Source: Cyanobium sp. FGCU52 (GTDB taxonomy: Bacteria > Cyanobacteriota > Cyanobacteriia > PCC-6307 > Cyanobiaceae). From it: a stretch of DNA of 35,001 nt. Location: the NCBI GenBank assembly GCA_024958715.1, contig JANWUS010000009.1:1-35001 (forward strand), given 5' to 3'. The notes below the pieces were generated by a model. The model had not been told where the DNA came from, ran no database searches, and was given only the letters and a program-made list of their open reading frames with translations. Below are positions 1 to 11,600 of the stretch, one piece after another; within the stretch, counting starts at the first letter, position 1, and each line of letters begins with the position of its first letter. Made by a program: the position numbers and the translations under genes.

Positions 1-51
1 CAAGGAGCGGGGGGAGGCAAGGCTGTGCCTGCCGAAATGTGCGACACACTC

Positions 52-1110
52 CTAGAAGCCCATCACCGTGGCCACGGCATCCGTTTCCGGAGCGATGCCG
101 GTGTGGAACTTGGCGTCGTTGTGCTCGATCGCCGTGGTGGGGTCCTTGAGGCCGTTGCCGGTGAGCACGCACACCACCGTGGCCCCCGCCGGCACCTCCT
201 CGCGGCGCTTGATCAGGCCCGCCACCGAGGCGGCGCTGGCGGGTTCGCAGAACACCCCTTCGCCGCTGCCCAGCAGCTTGTAGGCCTCGATGATCTCCGC
301 ATCGGTGACGGCCATGAAGCCGCCGTTGCTCTGCTCCCGGGCCCGCAGGGCGTTCTCCTTGTTCACCGGATTGCCGATCCGGATCGCGGTGGCGATCGTG
401 TCGGGCTGCTCCACGGTGTGGCCCAGCACCAGCGGCGCCGCTCCGGCGGCCTGGAACCCCATCATCCGGGGCAGCTTGCGGCTGTGGCCGGCATCGCGGT
501 ACTCGTTGAAGCCCATCCAGTAGGCGCTGATGTTGCCGGCGTTGCCCACCGGGATGCAGAGCCAGTCGGGGGCGTCGCCCAGGGCATCCACCACCTCGAA
601 GGCCGCTGTCTTCTGGCCCTGCAGCCGGTAGGGGTTGAGCGAGTTCACCAGGGTGACCGGGTAGCGGTCGGCCACCTCCCGGACGATCGCCAGGGCCCGG
701 TCGAAGTTGCCCTGCACCGCCAGCACCTCGGCGCCGTAGAGCAGCGCCTGGGCCAGCTTGCCCTGGGCCACGTAGCCATCGGGGATGAGCACGAAGGCGC
801 GCATGCCGCCCCGGCGGGCGTAGGCGGCGGCGGCGGCCGAGGTGTTGCCCGTGCTGGCGCAGATCACCGCCTCGGAGCCTTCCTCCCGGGCCTTGCTGAT
901 GGCCATGGTCATGCCCCGGTCCTTGAAGGAGCCCGTGGGGTTGAGGCCGTCGTACTTGAGGAACACCTTCACGCCGCGGCCGATGCGTTCGGCGATCACC
1001 GGGGCCGGGATCAGGGGAGTGGCCCCCTCCCGCAGGGTGATCACCGGTGTCTTGGCCGACACCGGCAGCCAGGAGCGATAGGACTCGATCAGCCCCGGCC
1101 AGTCCTGCAT
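52..1110 (-). CDS. thrC: Threonine synthase
   Basis: Converts O-phosphohomoserine to threonine and phosphate with PLP, the last step of threonine synthesis in the cytosol. The PLP-lysine motif NPTGSFKDRG is present at about residues 57-66 (Lys63), followed by CASTGNTSAAAAAYA, which matches the phosphate/PLP-binding loop of fold-type II enzymes, and VCVLTGNGLKD near the C-terminus. Length (352 aa) fits the short bacterial class. The frame is open to a GTG at 1149, but I chose ATG at 1110 because MQDWPGLIESYRSWLP is, from memory, how cyanobacterial ThrC proteins begin, and the extra residues carry no family signal. The DUF1400 gene lies upstream on the same strand. Confidence 0.95.
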   Translation of the reverse strand: MQDWPGLIESYRSWLPVSAKTPVITLREGATPLIPAPVIAERIGRGVKVFLKYDGLNPTGSFKDRGMTMAISKAREEGSEAVICASTGNTSAAAAAYARRGGMRAFVLIPDGYVAQGKLAQALLYGAEVLAVQGNFDRALAIVREVADRYPVTLVNSLNPYRLQGQKTAAFEVVDALGDAPDWLCIPVGNAGNISAYWMGFNEYRDAGHSRKLPRMMGFQAAGAAPLVLGHTVEQPDTIATAIRIGNPVNKENALRAREQSNGGFMAVTDAEIIEAYKLLGSGEGVFCEPASAASVAGLIKRREEVPAGATVVCVLTGNGLKDPTTAIEHNDAKFHTGIAPETDAVATVMGF

Positions 1111-1178
1111 CGTGGGACGCTGGCCCAGTCGACGCAGAACCTCAAGCACGGTCGCGGGCGGCGGGGTACGGGCCGAAT

Positions 1179-1790
1179 CTACGGCTTGGCGGTGGACGAG
1201 CTTTCCGGCGCCTTGGTCTCTCCCCGCAGGCCGTCGAGAGGCGACTCGGAGAAGAAGCGGGCCAGATCGGCGATCGAGCTGGCCTTGCGCATCAGGGCCA
1301 TCAGGGCCGGCAGGTTCACCTCAAGGTTGTCGTTGGGATAGGCCTCCAGGAAAGACAGCGCCGAAAGGGACCCCTTGCCGGCGTCGATGCCGAGCACCAT
1401 CGCCGAGCGCATCGCCGGGATCCCGGCTTCGGGCACCTTCAACGGATAGAAGATGCGGGCCAGGCGCTCGAGGATCGCCTCGCCGATGCGCGTGTTGAGC
1501 AGCCGGCTCACCAGGGTGATCGGCAGTGCCACCGACTGGTTGAGCAGCTTCGCCACCTCCTTCGGATCCTGCCTGCCCAGCCGCAGGGCATCGCGCAGGA
1601 GGCCGCGGGCCTCGCCCGTGCGGGCCAGATGGTCGAGGTCTTCGACCGGGATCGAGCGGCGGAAGGCGCCGCTCACGAAGACCAGGTTCTCGGCGGCGTG
1701 GGCGGCGGGCAGCATCGCCGGAGAACCCCCGCAGAGCCCGATGCCGAGAAGGCCTGCCAGCAAACGTTGCCTTCTGCGCACCAGCATCAC
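1179..1790 (-). CDS. Secreted DUF1400 protein
   Basis: A 203-residue exported protein. Residues 1-32 form a signal peptide: RRR, a hydrophobic run LLAGLLGIGLCGG, then a likely cleavage site after AHA. The mature part begins ENLVFVSGAFRRSIPVEDL and continues with a helical region containing LLNQSVALPITLVSRLLNTRIGEAILE. This matches my memory of DUF1400, a cyanobacterial domain often found in front of alpha/beta hydrolases. Here it stands alone: no GXSXG nucleophile elbow is present, so it is not itself a hydrolase. GTG at 1790 is followed at once by ATG at 1787; either may start it. It lies 40 bp downstream of the ABC1 kinase gene and probably shares its transcript. Function unknown. Confidence 0.8.
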   Translation of the reverse strand: MMLVRRRQRLLAGLLGIGLCGGSPAMLPAAHAAENLVFVSGAFRRSIPVEDLDHLARTGEARGLLRDALRLGRQDPKEVAKLLNQSVALPITLVSRLLNTRIGEAILERLARIFYPLKVPEAGIPAMRSAMVLGIDAGKGSLSALSFLEAYPNDNLEVNLPALMALMRKASSIADLARFFSESPLDGLRGETKAPESSSTAKP

Positions 1791-1830
1791 CTGGAAGGAG
1801 ACCCGAATCTAGGCGGCCTGCCGCAGGCGA

Positions 1831-3870
1831 TCAGGCCGAGGCCAGCGGCGGAAAGCCGACGCCCTCGGGGGGCAGGAGCACGTCACGCAGCAGGCGCACC
1901 ACGCCGCGCTCGGCCAGTCCGCGGGCCACGTCGAAGCCCATCCGGCGCAGTTCGGCCTCCCCGAGCACCCGCGGCAGCCGTCGCAGCAGCATCGAGGGCT
2001 CGAAGCCCGGCAGATCCCGCAGGATCGCCGCCAGCTGCTGCAGGGGTTCGAGATCCAGTAACGGACCAGCCTCCAGAACCGGATCGATCGGCCGGTCCCG
2101 CAGGCCGGGCGGCTGGAGGGCCCGCGGCAGCCGCTGACCCAGCCGCAGGGTGGTGCGCCAGGCGAGGGCATCCATCCGCTCCACGGCGGCGTCCACCAGC
2201 TGGCGGCGCAGCAGGCCGCCGTTGGGGGAGAAGAGGAAATCGATCACCTGGTCGAGCAGACCCTCCAGATCGAGCTGCTGCTGCAGGGCGGCGCTGCCGA
2301 TCAGGTTCTCCAGCCGCGCCCAGCGGAAGGTGTCGCCGTCGTAGAGCATCTCCCGCAGGCTGCGGCGCAGGGAGGGATCGGGATCCTCCATCAGGCGGCG
2401 GGCGAAGTAGGGATAGGCGGCGCCCAGGATCTTGAAGTCGGGATCCACGCTCAGGGCGATGCCCTCCAGGGTCACCAGCGAACGGATGATCAGGGCGTAA
2501 TAGGGCGGCACCCGGAAGGGGAAGCGGTACATCACACCGGAGAGGTCGTCGGTGACGGCCTTGAAGTCCATCCTGTTCACCCCCATCTCCAGGGCCTGGC
2601 CGAAGACCTTCTCGAAGGCGGGCACGATCGGCTCGAGATCCACCTCCTCGCCGAGGAAGCCGAGGGCCACGAAATCCTTCGACAGCGCGCCGAAGTTGCG
2701 GTTCACCAGGTGCACCACCGCCTGGATCAGGCCGGTGCGCGACTCGCGCGACACCTCGCTCATCATCCCGAAATCGAGATAGGCCAGGCGGCCGTCCGAC
2801 AGGGCCAGCAGATTGCCCGGATGGGGATCGGCATGGAAGAAGCCGTGGTCCAGCAGCTGCTCGAGGCTGCAGTTCACCCCCACCTCCACCATGTCGTCGG
2901 GATCGATGCCGATGGCCCGCACCGCATCGAGGTTGGTGAGCTTGACCCCGTCGATCCATTCCATGGTCAGCACCCGCCTCGAGGTGGCCTGGTGGTGGAT
3001 GCGCGGAACGGCGATGCGCGGATTGTGGCGATGCAGCTGGGCGAACTTCTCGGCGTTGGCGGCTTCGTTGAGATAATCCATCTCCTCGAACACCCTCTTG
3101 CCCAGTTCGTCGATCAGCGCCACCAGATCGCTGCGGATCAGGCCCACGTTGCGGTTGAGCCAGGCGGCGATGTTGCGCACGATGTAGAGATCGAGCGTGA
3201 TCTGCTCCCGCAGACCCGGCCGCTGCACCTTCACCGCCACCTTCTGGCCGCCCTTGAGCACCCCCTTGTGCACCTGTCCCAGGGAGGCCGCCGAAATCGG
3301 TTCCCGGTCGAGCTGCTCGAAGATCGCGTCCACCGGTGCGCCGAGGTCGTCCTCGATGCAGGCCATCGCCAGGGCGGAATCGAAGCCGGGCAGCTGGTCC
3401 TGCAACTGGGCCAGCTCCTCCAGCAGCACCGGCGGAATGATGTCGGGCCGGGTGGAGAGGGCCTGGCCGGCCTTGATGAAGGCGGGGCCGAGGGAGGCCA
3501 CCAGGTCGGCTGCTTCCTTGGCGCGGGCCCGCGCCTGGGACTGGATCTTCAGGCGGCCGGTGGCCCAGTCGGTGGCGACGCCGAGCACGTAGAGGCCGAT
3601 CGGCACCAGGGTCTGCCAGAGGCGGCGCAGCAGCCGGCGGGGATGGCCGGCGTAGATGCGGGTGATGGCGGCCGGGTCGTAGCTCAGTAGGCCGGCCGCT
3701 TCGATGAAGTCGCCCAGCTCCTGCGGGGGCGCCGCCGTCGGCGGAGTGGGCACGGCGTCTTCCGTCACGGCCGGCGGGCTCGCTGCTGACTCCGCAGCGG
3801 GCGGCGCAGTCTCGCCCTGCACGGCCTCGCGCATGGCGGACAGGGCGGTCTCGGCGGCAGTGGGCACCAT
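1831..3870 (-). CDS. ABC1/UbiB-family atypical kinase
   Basis: An ABC1K/UbiB/ADCK-family protein kinase-like ATPase. In bacteria and plastids these support quinone/prenyl-lipid metabolism, usually at a membrane. Visible family motifs: the KxGQ motif in FIKAGQALSTRPD, the Ala-rich loop SAASLGQVHKG, the ATP-contacting lysine in VAVKVQRPG, the catalytic loop FFHADPHPGNLL and the metal-binding DFG in AYLDFGMM. The first ~50 residues are low-complexity Pro/Ala and probably disordered. A hydrophobic stretch LVPIGLYVLGVATDWATG precedes the KxGQ region. The C-terminal third (after about residue 450) is the variable tail. At 679 aa it is in the usual cyanobacterial range. It diverges from recN across 86 bp that must hold both promoters. 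Its substrate cannot be told from sequence. Confidence 0.92.
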   Translation of the reverse strand: MVPTAAETALSAMREAVQGETAPPAAESAASPPAVTEDAVPTPPTAAPPQELGDFIEAAGLLSYDPAAITRIYAGHPRRLLRRLWQTLVPIGLYVLGVATDWATGRLKIQSQARARAKEAADLVASLGPAFIKAGQALSTRPDIIPPVLLEELAQLQDQLPGFDSALAMACIEDDLGAPVDAIFEQLDREPISAASLGQVHKGVLKGGQKVAVKVQRPGLREQITLDLYIVRNIAAWLNRNVGLIRSDLVALIDELGKRVFEEMDYLNEAANAEKFAQLHRHNPRIAVPRIHHQATSRRVLTMEWIDGVKLTNLDAVRAIGIDPDDMVEVGVNCSLEQLLDHGFFHADPHPGNLLALSDGRLAYLDFGMMSEVSRESRTGLIQAVVHLVNRNFGALSKDFVALGFLGEEVDLEPIVPAFEKVFGQALEMGVNRMDFKAVTDDLSGVMYRFPFRVPPYYALIIRSLVTLEGIALSVDPDFKILGAAYPYFARRLMEDPDPSLRRSLREMLYDGDTFRWARLENLIGSAALQQQLDLEGLLDQVIDFLFSPNGGLLRRQLVDAAVERMDALAWRTTLRLGQRLPRALQPPGLRDRPIDPVLEAGPLLDLEPLQQLAAILRDLPGFEPSMLLRRLPRVLGEAELRRMGFDVARGLAERGVVRLLRDVLLPPEGVGFPPLASA

Positions 3871-3956
3871 CGCGGCGTCGAACCGGGTGGTTCCCCTTCT
3901 AAACGAAAGACGCAGCCGCTACGGTCGGGCGGCTGACCGAACGATCCGCGGAGGCG

Positions 3957-5672
3957 GTGGTGCTCACCGGACTGCGCCTCGAGAACATCGCCCTGATCGA
4001 ACGCCTCGAGCTCACGTTCGGGACCGGCTTCAGCGTGCTCACCGGCGAGACCGGCGCCGGCAAGTCGATCCTCCTCGATGCCCTCGATGCCCTGCTCGGC
4101 GGCGCCCAGGGCGGTCAGGGGGCGCGCCTGCTGCGCCGGGGCAGCGAACGGGGCCGGATCGAGGCCAGCTTCTCCCTCAGCCCCCCGGTGCGGGCCTGGC
4201 TCCAGGAGCAGGACCTGGAGACCGACGGCGACGAGCTGCTGCTCAGCCGCGACTGGCGGCTGCAGGAGGGGCGCCTCAACAGCCGCCACCGCATCGACGG
4301 CACCGCGGTGAGCCGCTCCCAGATCCTCGACCTGCGCCCCCTGCTGCTCGATCTCACCGTGCAGGGCCAGACCCAGCAGCTCGCCCGTCCCGGTCAGCAG
4401 CGCCGCTGGCTCGACCGCTTCGCCGGCGACGGGCAGCTGGCCCTGCTGGAGGCGGCCCGCACCGGTTTCCGCCGCTGGCGCGGCGCCCACGCTGCTCTGA
4501 CCGCCGCCCTCGCCGACCAGGAGCGGCTCGAGCGGGAACGGGAGCAGCAGCTCGAGCTCCTCGACGACCTGGAGGCCGCCGCCATCGACGACCCGCAGGA
4601 GCGGCAGCGGCTGCAGATCGAGCAGGACCGGCTGGCCCACGGCGTCCGGCTGCAGGAGGGGGTGGGTCTCCTGCTGGGCCGGCTGGTGGAGGGCGCCGAG
4701 GCGGCGCCCTCGGCCCTCGACCATCTGGCGGCCTGCGAGCAGGAGCTCCAGCAGATGCGGGCCCTGGATCCTTCCCTGGAGGCGATGCGCCAGGCCTGCA
4801 CCGATGCCCTGGCGGGCCTGCAGGATCTCGCCCGCGACCTCGATCGTTACGGCGCCGGGCTCGAGAGCGACCCCGAGCACCTGGCGGCGCTGCAGGAGCG
4901 CATGGCCCAGCTGAAGGCGTTGGAGCGCCGGCATGGGCGGGATCTGGCCGAGCTGATCGAGTTGCGCGATCAGCTGCGCCTGCAGCTGGCCCCCGGTGGC
5001 GCCGAGGCCTCACTGGCGGTCCTGGAGGAGGCCGAGTCCGCCGCCCGCCGCGACCGCGACCGGGCCCATGGCGCCCTCACCGCTGCCCGGCAGACCGCTG
5101 CCCGGCAGCTGGAGACCCGGCTGATGGAGGCCCTGCGGCCGATGGGCCTGGCCCATGTGCGCTTCGCCGTGGCGATCGAGCCGGCGGAGCCCGGCGAGGA
5201 GGGCGCCGATGCGGTGAGCTTCCGGTTCAGCGCCAATCCGGGCCAGCCGCTGGCTCCTCTGGCGGAGGTGGCCTCCGGCGGTGAGATGAGCCGCTTCCTG
5301 CTGGCCCTCAAAACCTGCCTCGCGGCGGCCGATCCCCACGTCACCCTGCTGTTCGACGAGATCGACACGGGGGTGAGCGGCCGGGTCAGCGGCGCCATGG
5401 CCGATCTCCTGCGTCGCCTGGCCGAGCGGCGCCAGGTGTTCTGCGTCACCCACCAGCCCCTGGTGGCCGCCGCGGCCCACCACCACTTCCGCGTCAGCAA
5501 GGTGGTGGAGGCGGGGCAGACCCACACCCGGGTGCACCAGCTGCGCGAGACCCACGAGCGCCAGGCGGAACTGGCGGAACTGGCCGGCGGCGATTCCGGC
5601 GAGGTGCGCAGCTATGCCGCCAGCCTGCTGGAGCGCCCCGACGGCACGAGGGCCGAGCGCGGAGCCGCCTGA
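3957..5672 (+). CDS. recN: DNA repair protein RecN
   Basis: SMC-like ATPase of double-strand-break repair. The Walker A GETGAGKS is at residues 30-37. The middle (about 150-390) is rich in Gln, Glu, Leu and Arg in heptad-like order and should form the coiled-coil arms. The C-terminal lobe has the ABC signature VASGGEMSRFLLALK and Walker B TLLFDEIDTGVSGRVSGAM, then the H-loop FCVTHQPLVAA. At 571 aa it is close to the family norm. Start is GTG at 3957 or the adjacent GTG at 3960; both precede LTGLRLENIALIE, the conserved N-terminus. A perfect inverted repeat follows the stop at 5682-5711. Confidence 0.96.
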   Translation: MVLTGLRLENIALIERLELTFGTGFSVLTGETGAGKSILLDALDALLGGAQGGQGARLLRRGSERGRIEASFSLSPPVRAWLQEQDLETDGDELLLSRDWRLQEGRLNSRHRIDGTAVSRSQILDLRPLLLDLTVQGQTQQLARPGQQRRWLDRFAGDGQLALLEAARTGFRRWRGAHAALTAALADQERLEREREQQLELLDDLEAAAIDDPQERQRLQIEQDRLAHGVRLQEGVGLLLGRLVEGAEAAPSALDHLAACEQELQQMRALDPSLEAMRQACTDALAGLQDLARDLDRYGAGLESDPEHLAALQERMAQLKALERRHGRDLAELIELRDQLRLQLAPGGAEASLAVLEEAESAARRDRDRAHGALTAARQTAARQLETRLMEALRPMGLAHVRFAVAIEPAEPGEEGADAVSFRFSANPGQPLAPLAEVASGGEMSRFLLALKTCLAAADPHVTLLFDEIDTGVSGRVSGAMADLLRRLAERRQVFCVTHQPLVAAAAHHHFRVSKVVEAGQTHTRVHQLRETHERQAELAELAGGDSGEVRSYAASLLERPDGTRAERGAA

Positions 5673-5681
5673 ACCGGGAGC

Positions 5682-5711
5682 CGCGAGTGTCCCGCACGTG
5701 GGACACTCGCG
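5682..5711. repeat. Perfect 12-bp inverted repeat between recN and the SDR gene
   Basis: CGCGAGTGTCCC (5682-5693) is exactly complemented by GGGACACTCGCG (5700-5711), with loop GCACGT. It starts 10 bp after the recN stop and ends 2 bp before the preferred ATG (5714) of the next gene. There is no T-run after it, so it is not a classical intrinsic terminator. It could end recN transcription, stabilise its mRNA, or occlude translation initiation of the dehydrogenase. Confidence 0.75.
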
Positions 5712-5713
5712 CC

Positions 5714-6667
5714 ATGGCCTGGACCGCATCCGACATCCCCGATCAGAGCGGTCGCCTCGCCCTGGTCACCGGCGCCAGCAGCGGCCTGGGGCTGGAGACC
5801 GCCCGCGCCCTGGCGAGCCACGGGGCCACCGTGGTGCTGGGCTGCCGCTCCCGCGCCAGGGCCGAGGCGGCGCGCCAGGAGCTGCTGCCCACCGCCCACG
5901 GCCCGATCGACCTGCTCGATCTCGACCTGGCCGACCTGGAGAGCGTGCACCGGGCGGCGGCGGAGATGGCCGAGCGCTACGGCCGCCTCGACCTGCTGAT
6001 CAACAACGCCGGCGTGATGGCACCGCCGCGGCGGCTCACCCGCCAGGGCTTCGAGCTGCAGTTCGGTACCAACCACCTCGGCCACTTCGCCCTCACCAGT
6101 GCCCTGCTGCCGCTGCTGCGCCGCCGTCCTGGCGCGCGGGTGGTCACGGTGACCTCCGGGGCCCAGTACTTCGGCCGCCTCGATTTCGACGACCTCCAGG
6201 GCGAGCGCGGCTACGACCGCTGGAAGGCCTATGCCCAGAGCAAGCTGGCCAACGTGGCCTTCGCGCTCGAACTCCAGCAGCGGCTCAACGCCGAGTCCGT
6301 CGCCGGCGAGCCGGGGGAGTCCGGCTGGATCCTCTCCCTGGCGGCCCACCCGGGCCTGGCCCGCACCAATCTCCAGCCCGATTCGGTCGCCGCCAGCGGG
6401 GCCCGGTTCGAGGCCCTGGCCTACCGGCTGATGGATCCCCTGTTCCAGAGCGCCGCCATGGGTGCCCTGCCCCAGCTGTTCGCCGCCACCGCGCCGGAGG
6501 CGGAGCCCGGCGGCCACTACGGGCCGAATCAGTGGGGCGGCATGCGGGGCTGGCCCACGGCGGTGCGCATCGCTCCGGCGGCGCTCGACCCCGGGCAGCG
6601 CCAGCGGCTCTGGCAGGTGAGCGAGGAACTGGTGGCCCAGACCTTGCCCACCAGGCACTGCCCATAG
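5714..6667 (+). CDS. Short-chain dehydrogenase/reductase
   Basis: Soluble NAD(P)-dependent oxidoreductase of the SDR superfamily. It has the Rossmann glycine motif TGASSGLG near the N-terminus, the NNAGVM motif, a serine in VTVTSGAQYFG and the catalytic YxxxK in YAQSKLAN. Length 317 aa and the motif spacing resemble the retinol dehydrogenase/WWOX/protochlorophyllide-reductase-like subgroup that is common in cyanobacteria. The substrate is not predictable, and I do not call it the light-dependent protochlorophyllide reductase. The frame opens at a GTG at 5687, but that codon lies inside the inverted repeat, so ATG at 5714 (MAWTASDIPDQ) is preferred. No clear Shine-Dalgarno is visible before it. 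It sits between recN and uvrA, with uvrA beginning 25 bp after its stop. Confidence 0.9.
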   Translation: MAWTASDIPDQSGRLALVTGASSGLGLETARALASHGATVVLGCRSRARAEAARQELLPTAHGPIDLLDLDLADLESVHRAAAEMAERYGRLDLLINNAGVMAPPRRLTRQGFELQFGTNHLGHFALTSALLPLLRRRPGARVVTVTSGAQYFGRLDFDDLQGERGYDRWKAYAQSKLANVAFALELQQRLNAESVAGEPGESGWILSLAAHPGLARTNLQPDSVAASGARFEALAYRLMDPLFQSAAMGALPQLFAATAPEAEPGGHYGPNQWGGMRGWPTAVRIAPAALDPGQRQRLWQVSEELVAQTLPTRHCP

Positions 6668-6692
6668 ACTGACCGGCTGCCGAACGCTCTTC

Positions 6693-9695
<3,003 letters not shown>

Positions 9696-9835
9696 GTCAT
9701 TTTCTTCTCATTCCTTAAGCCTGCGGACAATTGGGGCCGGAAGGACAGGGTGCACTGGAGGCAAAATATATACATTGGCTTGCGATATTTCTACTTTGTG
9801 ATTAGAAAGGATTTGGATAAGTTTGGAAGGGCGCC

Positions 9836-10867
9836 TTGATCAACCCCAATGAAACACAATTTACATCTACTCTTGATCAGAGCAACCATCCACTGACAAA
9901 GTCTACTTCATCGAGAGATAGTATATCTTCCTGCGCTACTCATCGCCAGACTAATTATAGAAATAATCTTGAGCTTCGCGTCATTGGTATGATGAGAAGC
10001 GGTAATCATGCTGTGATTCAGTGGATTCAGCAGTAGCATCATGGCAAATCATTGGTCTTCCTGAATAACTTAAAACATGGTGATCATGATCCCTTCAAAG
10101 TTTATGAACAGCTTGAAGTTAGTGGCTTCGGTGACTCACCTAGTGGCGATGACCTGGTCACTTGCATGAAAGACGTCTTGATCTATTCGTACGAAGATTG
10201 TAAGTCTATTGAAGAGAATGCAATTGATTTACTTTCTAGTGTCTTTAATGAACAGTTTGAGAAGAATAAGGAGTTGTACCTTGGAAAAAGCAGGAAAAGA
10301 ATGGATGTTTTTATCATTAGAGATCCCTTCAACTTTTTTGCAAGTCGTTTGACCATGATACGCAAGAATCCCATGGGAGGCTTGGATACTCTTAGTCAGG
10401 TTGTTGATAATTGGAAGCTTCTTGCTGACAAGGTTCTTTGCCTTCACCAATCCCCAACAGATCATCAAATTCCAATTCTATATAATCATTTTATACTTGA
10501 TAAAGTTTACCAGCGGCGGTTGTCCCATCATCTTCATGGTGACTTTGTACCTGCATCTCTCCAGAAGATCTCTGGTTACGGTGGTGGAAGCTCATTCTCG
10601 ACGACCTCACGCACGTTGTCTACCAAAGATGTTCTTTATAAGGCACATAAACTATTGAATTTCAAGCGATGGATGCAGATCAAGCATTACTGTAAGCGCT
10701 TTCAGGGTAATCAGCCAAGTTCTTTTCTTACACGCTGGAAAATGTTTGCGGCAGACCAAGAATAACGCCAGATCTTCCGTGATCCTGAGATTCTTAATTT
10801 GTCAGAAAAACTTTTCAGGGAGATTCCAGGGACTCGTAAATTTGTCAGTGAGATTCTTCGGGGTTGA
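9836..10867 (+). pseudogene. Sulfotransferase-like gene broken by two in-frame stops
   Basis: One reading frame runs from TTG 9836 to TGA 10865-10867, interrupted by TAG at 10034-10036 and TAA at 10763-10765. The text on both sides of each stop joins without frame change: LRVIGMMRSGNHAVIQWIQQ, stop, HHGKSLVFLNNLKHGDHDPF; later KMFAADQE, stop, RQIFRDPEILNLSEKLF. The RSGNHAVIQWI segment resembles the 5'-phosphosulfate loop of PAPS-dependent sulfotransferases, and VFIIRDPFNFFASRL resembles the 3'-phosphate-binding RDP-x-S region. Both stops could be C-to-T changes of CAG and CAA. A GGAAGG at 9825-9830, 5 nt before the TTG, would be a good ribosome-binding site. The base composition is far more AT-rich than the surroundings, suggesting transfer. 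The family call is moderate; the single broken frame is clear. Confidence 0.65.
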
Positions 10868-10916
10868 GCTTATCCGTCCATCGGAATCGCCTGACGCTGA
10901 CTTGGTCGCTCTGGGT

Positions 10917-10991
10917 GACGCGATGCAGCGGCTGGTTGACAACGGTGGGGAAATAGTGGAGTCTGGCACGCCGGGGGAGTTGGCGGCCGAG
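10917..10991 (+). pseudogene. Remnant of a uvrA 3' end with an internal deletion
   Basis: The bases at 10917-10945 match uvrA 9459-9487 at 26 of 29 positions (DAMQRLVDNG against DVMQRLVDKG). The remnant then continues directly as GGEIVESGTPGELAAE, which corresponds to uvrA GGEIVVCGTPEEVAE about 30 codons further on. In the intact uvrA the octamer GACAAGGG occurs at 9480-9487 and again at 9570-9577, exactly 90 bp apart; loss of one repeat plus the intervening 82 bp would give the remnant junction. After 10991 the similarity fades; a shifted frame reads LGRFV, perhaps the old TGRYL segment. It is not expressed as a useful protein. Confidence 0.65.
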
Positions 10992-11129
10992 AAGGAGAGA
11001 TCCCGAAGGGGGGGGCGAGCTGGGACGGTTCGTGTGGGGTTCGGAGGCAGTGGTATGGGTGTGTCTGCCGTCTCGGGGATGACATGTGAAGTGGTCTTTG
11101 CCATATTGAAAGTAGAGCGTTGTTTTGGT

Positions 11130-11600
11130 ATGAGCCGTAATCCTGCCCAGGATTTCTTTACGTTCCTGCTTGGAGGCGGTTTGTTTGCAGGTGGAATTTT
11201 TCTTTTGTTGAATCAGGTGATGGTGTCATCCCTCGGTGGTATCGGTCTCGGTGGTTTTGGTCGATGGGGTGGGGGCTATCGCCCTGGCTTGAGATATGGC
11301 TATGGCGGAGGTTGGGGGATGCCTTCCCTGGGCGGCGTTTCGGGAGGCATGGGACTGTTGATGATCCCTTTGGGCATTGGTGTTGCCCTGCTGTTCATGA
11401 ACGTCTTTCGCAAGATGGCATGGTTCATGATCATTGGCTCTTCTGCGGCTCTGATTGCTGGAATCCTGCACAGCATCAACATGCAATTCATGCCAACAAC
11501 ACTGTGGTCGCTTGTCACCATGATTGTGATGATAGGGTCGGGCGCGGGATTGATGTTCAAGTCACTTTACTCAGATCAGGATGAACGATCATCCAGATGA
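11130..11600 (+). CDS. Small membrane protein of unknown function (glycine-rich loop)
   Basis: I recognise no characterised family; it loosely resembles hypothetical bacterial membrane proteins beginning NPxxxFxxFLLGG. The 156 residues start MSRNPAQDFFTFLLGGGLFAG, then a first membrane span (FLLGGGLFAGGIFLLLNQV), a Gly/Tyr/Trp-rich loop (about residues 35-70), and three further hydrophobic segments: MGLLMIPLGIGVALLFMNVF, MAWFMIIGSSAALIAGIL and TLWSLVTMIVMIGSGAGLMF. The frame is open far upstream, through the uvrA remnant, so I chose ATG 11130 where the hydrophobic domain begins; no strong ribosome-binding site decides it. The stop overlaps the next gene by 20 bp, so the two are likely co-translated. 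G+C is clearly below that of the chromosomal backbone. Confidence 0.65.
   Translation: MSRNPAQDFFTFLLGGGLFAGGIFLLLNQVMVSSLGGIGLGGFGRWGGGYRPGLRYGYGGGWGMPSLGGVSGGMGLLMIPLGIGVALLFMNVFRKMAWFMIIGSSAALIAGILHSINMQFMPTTLWSLVTMIVMIGSGAGLMFKSLYSDQDERSSR

Noticed and set aside
1047-2435. A long plus-strand open frame across the DUF1400 and ABC1 kinase genes
   Set aside because: Composition is Arg/Pro/Ala/Gly-rich without motifs, typical of an antisense frame in GC-rich DNA; the minus-strand genes have full family motifs.
10034-10036. Programmed readthrough or recoding of the TAG in the sulfotransferase-like frame
   Set aside because: A second stop (TAA) in the same frame and the surrounding decay make pseudogenisation the simpler explanation; no recoding hairpin is evident.
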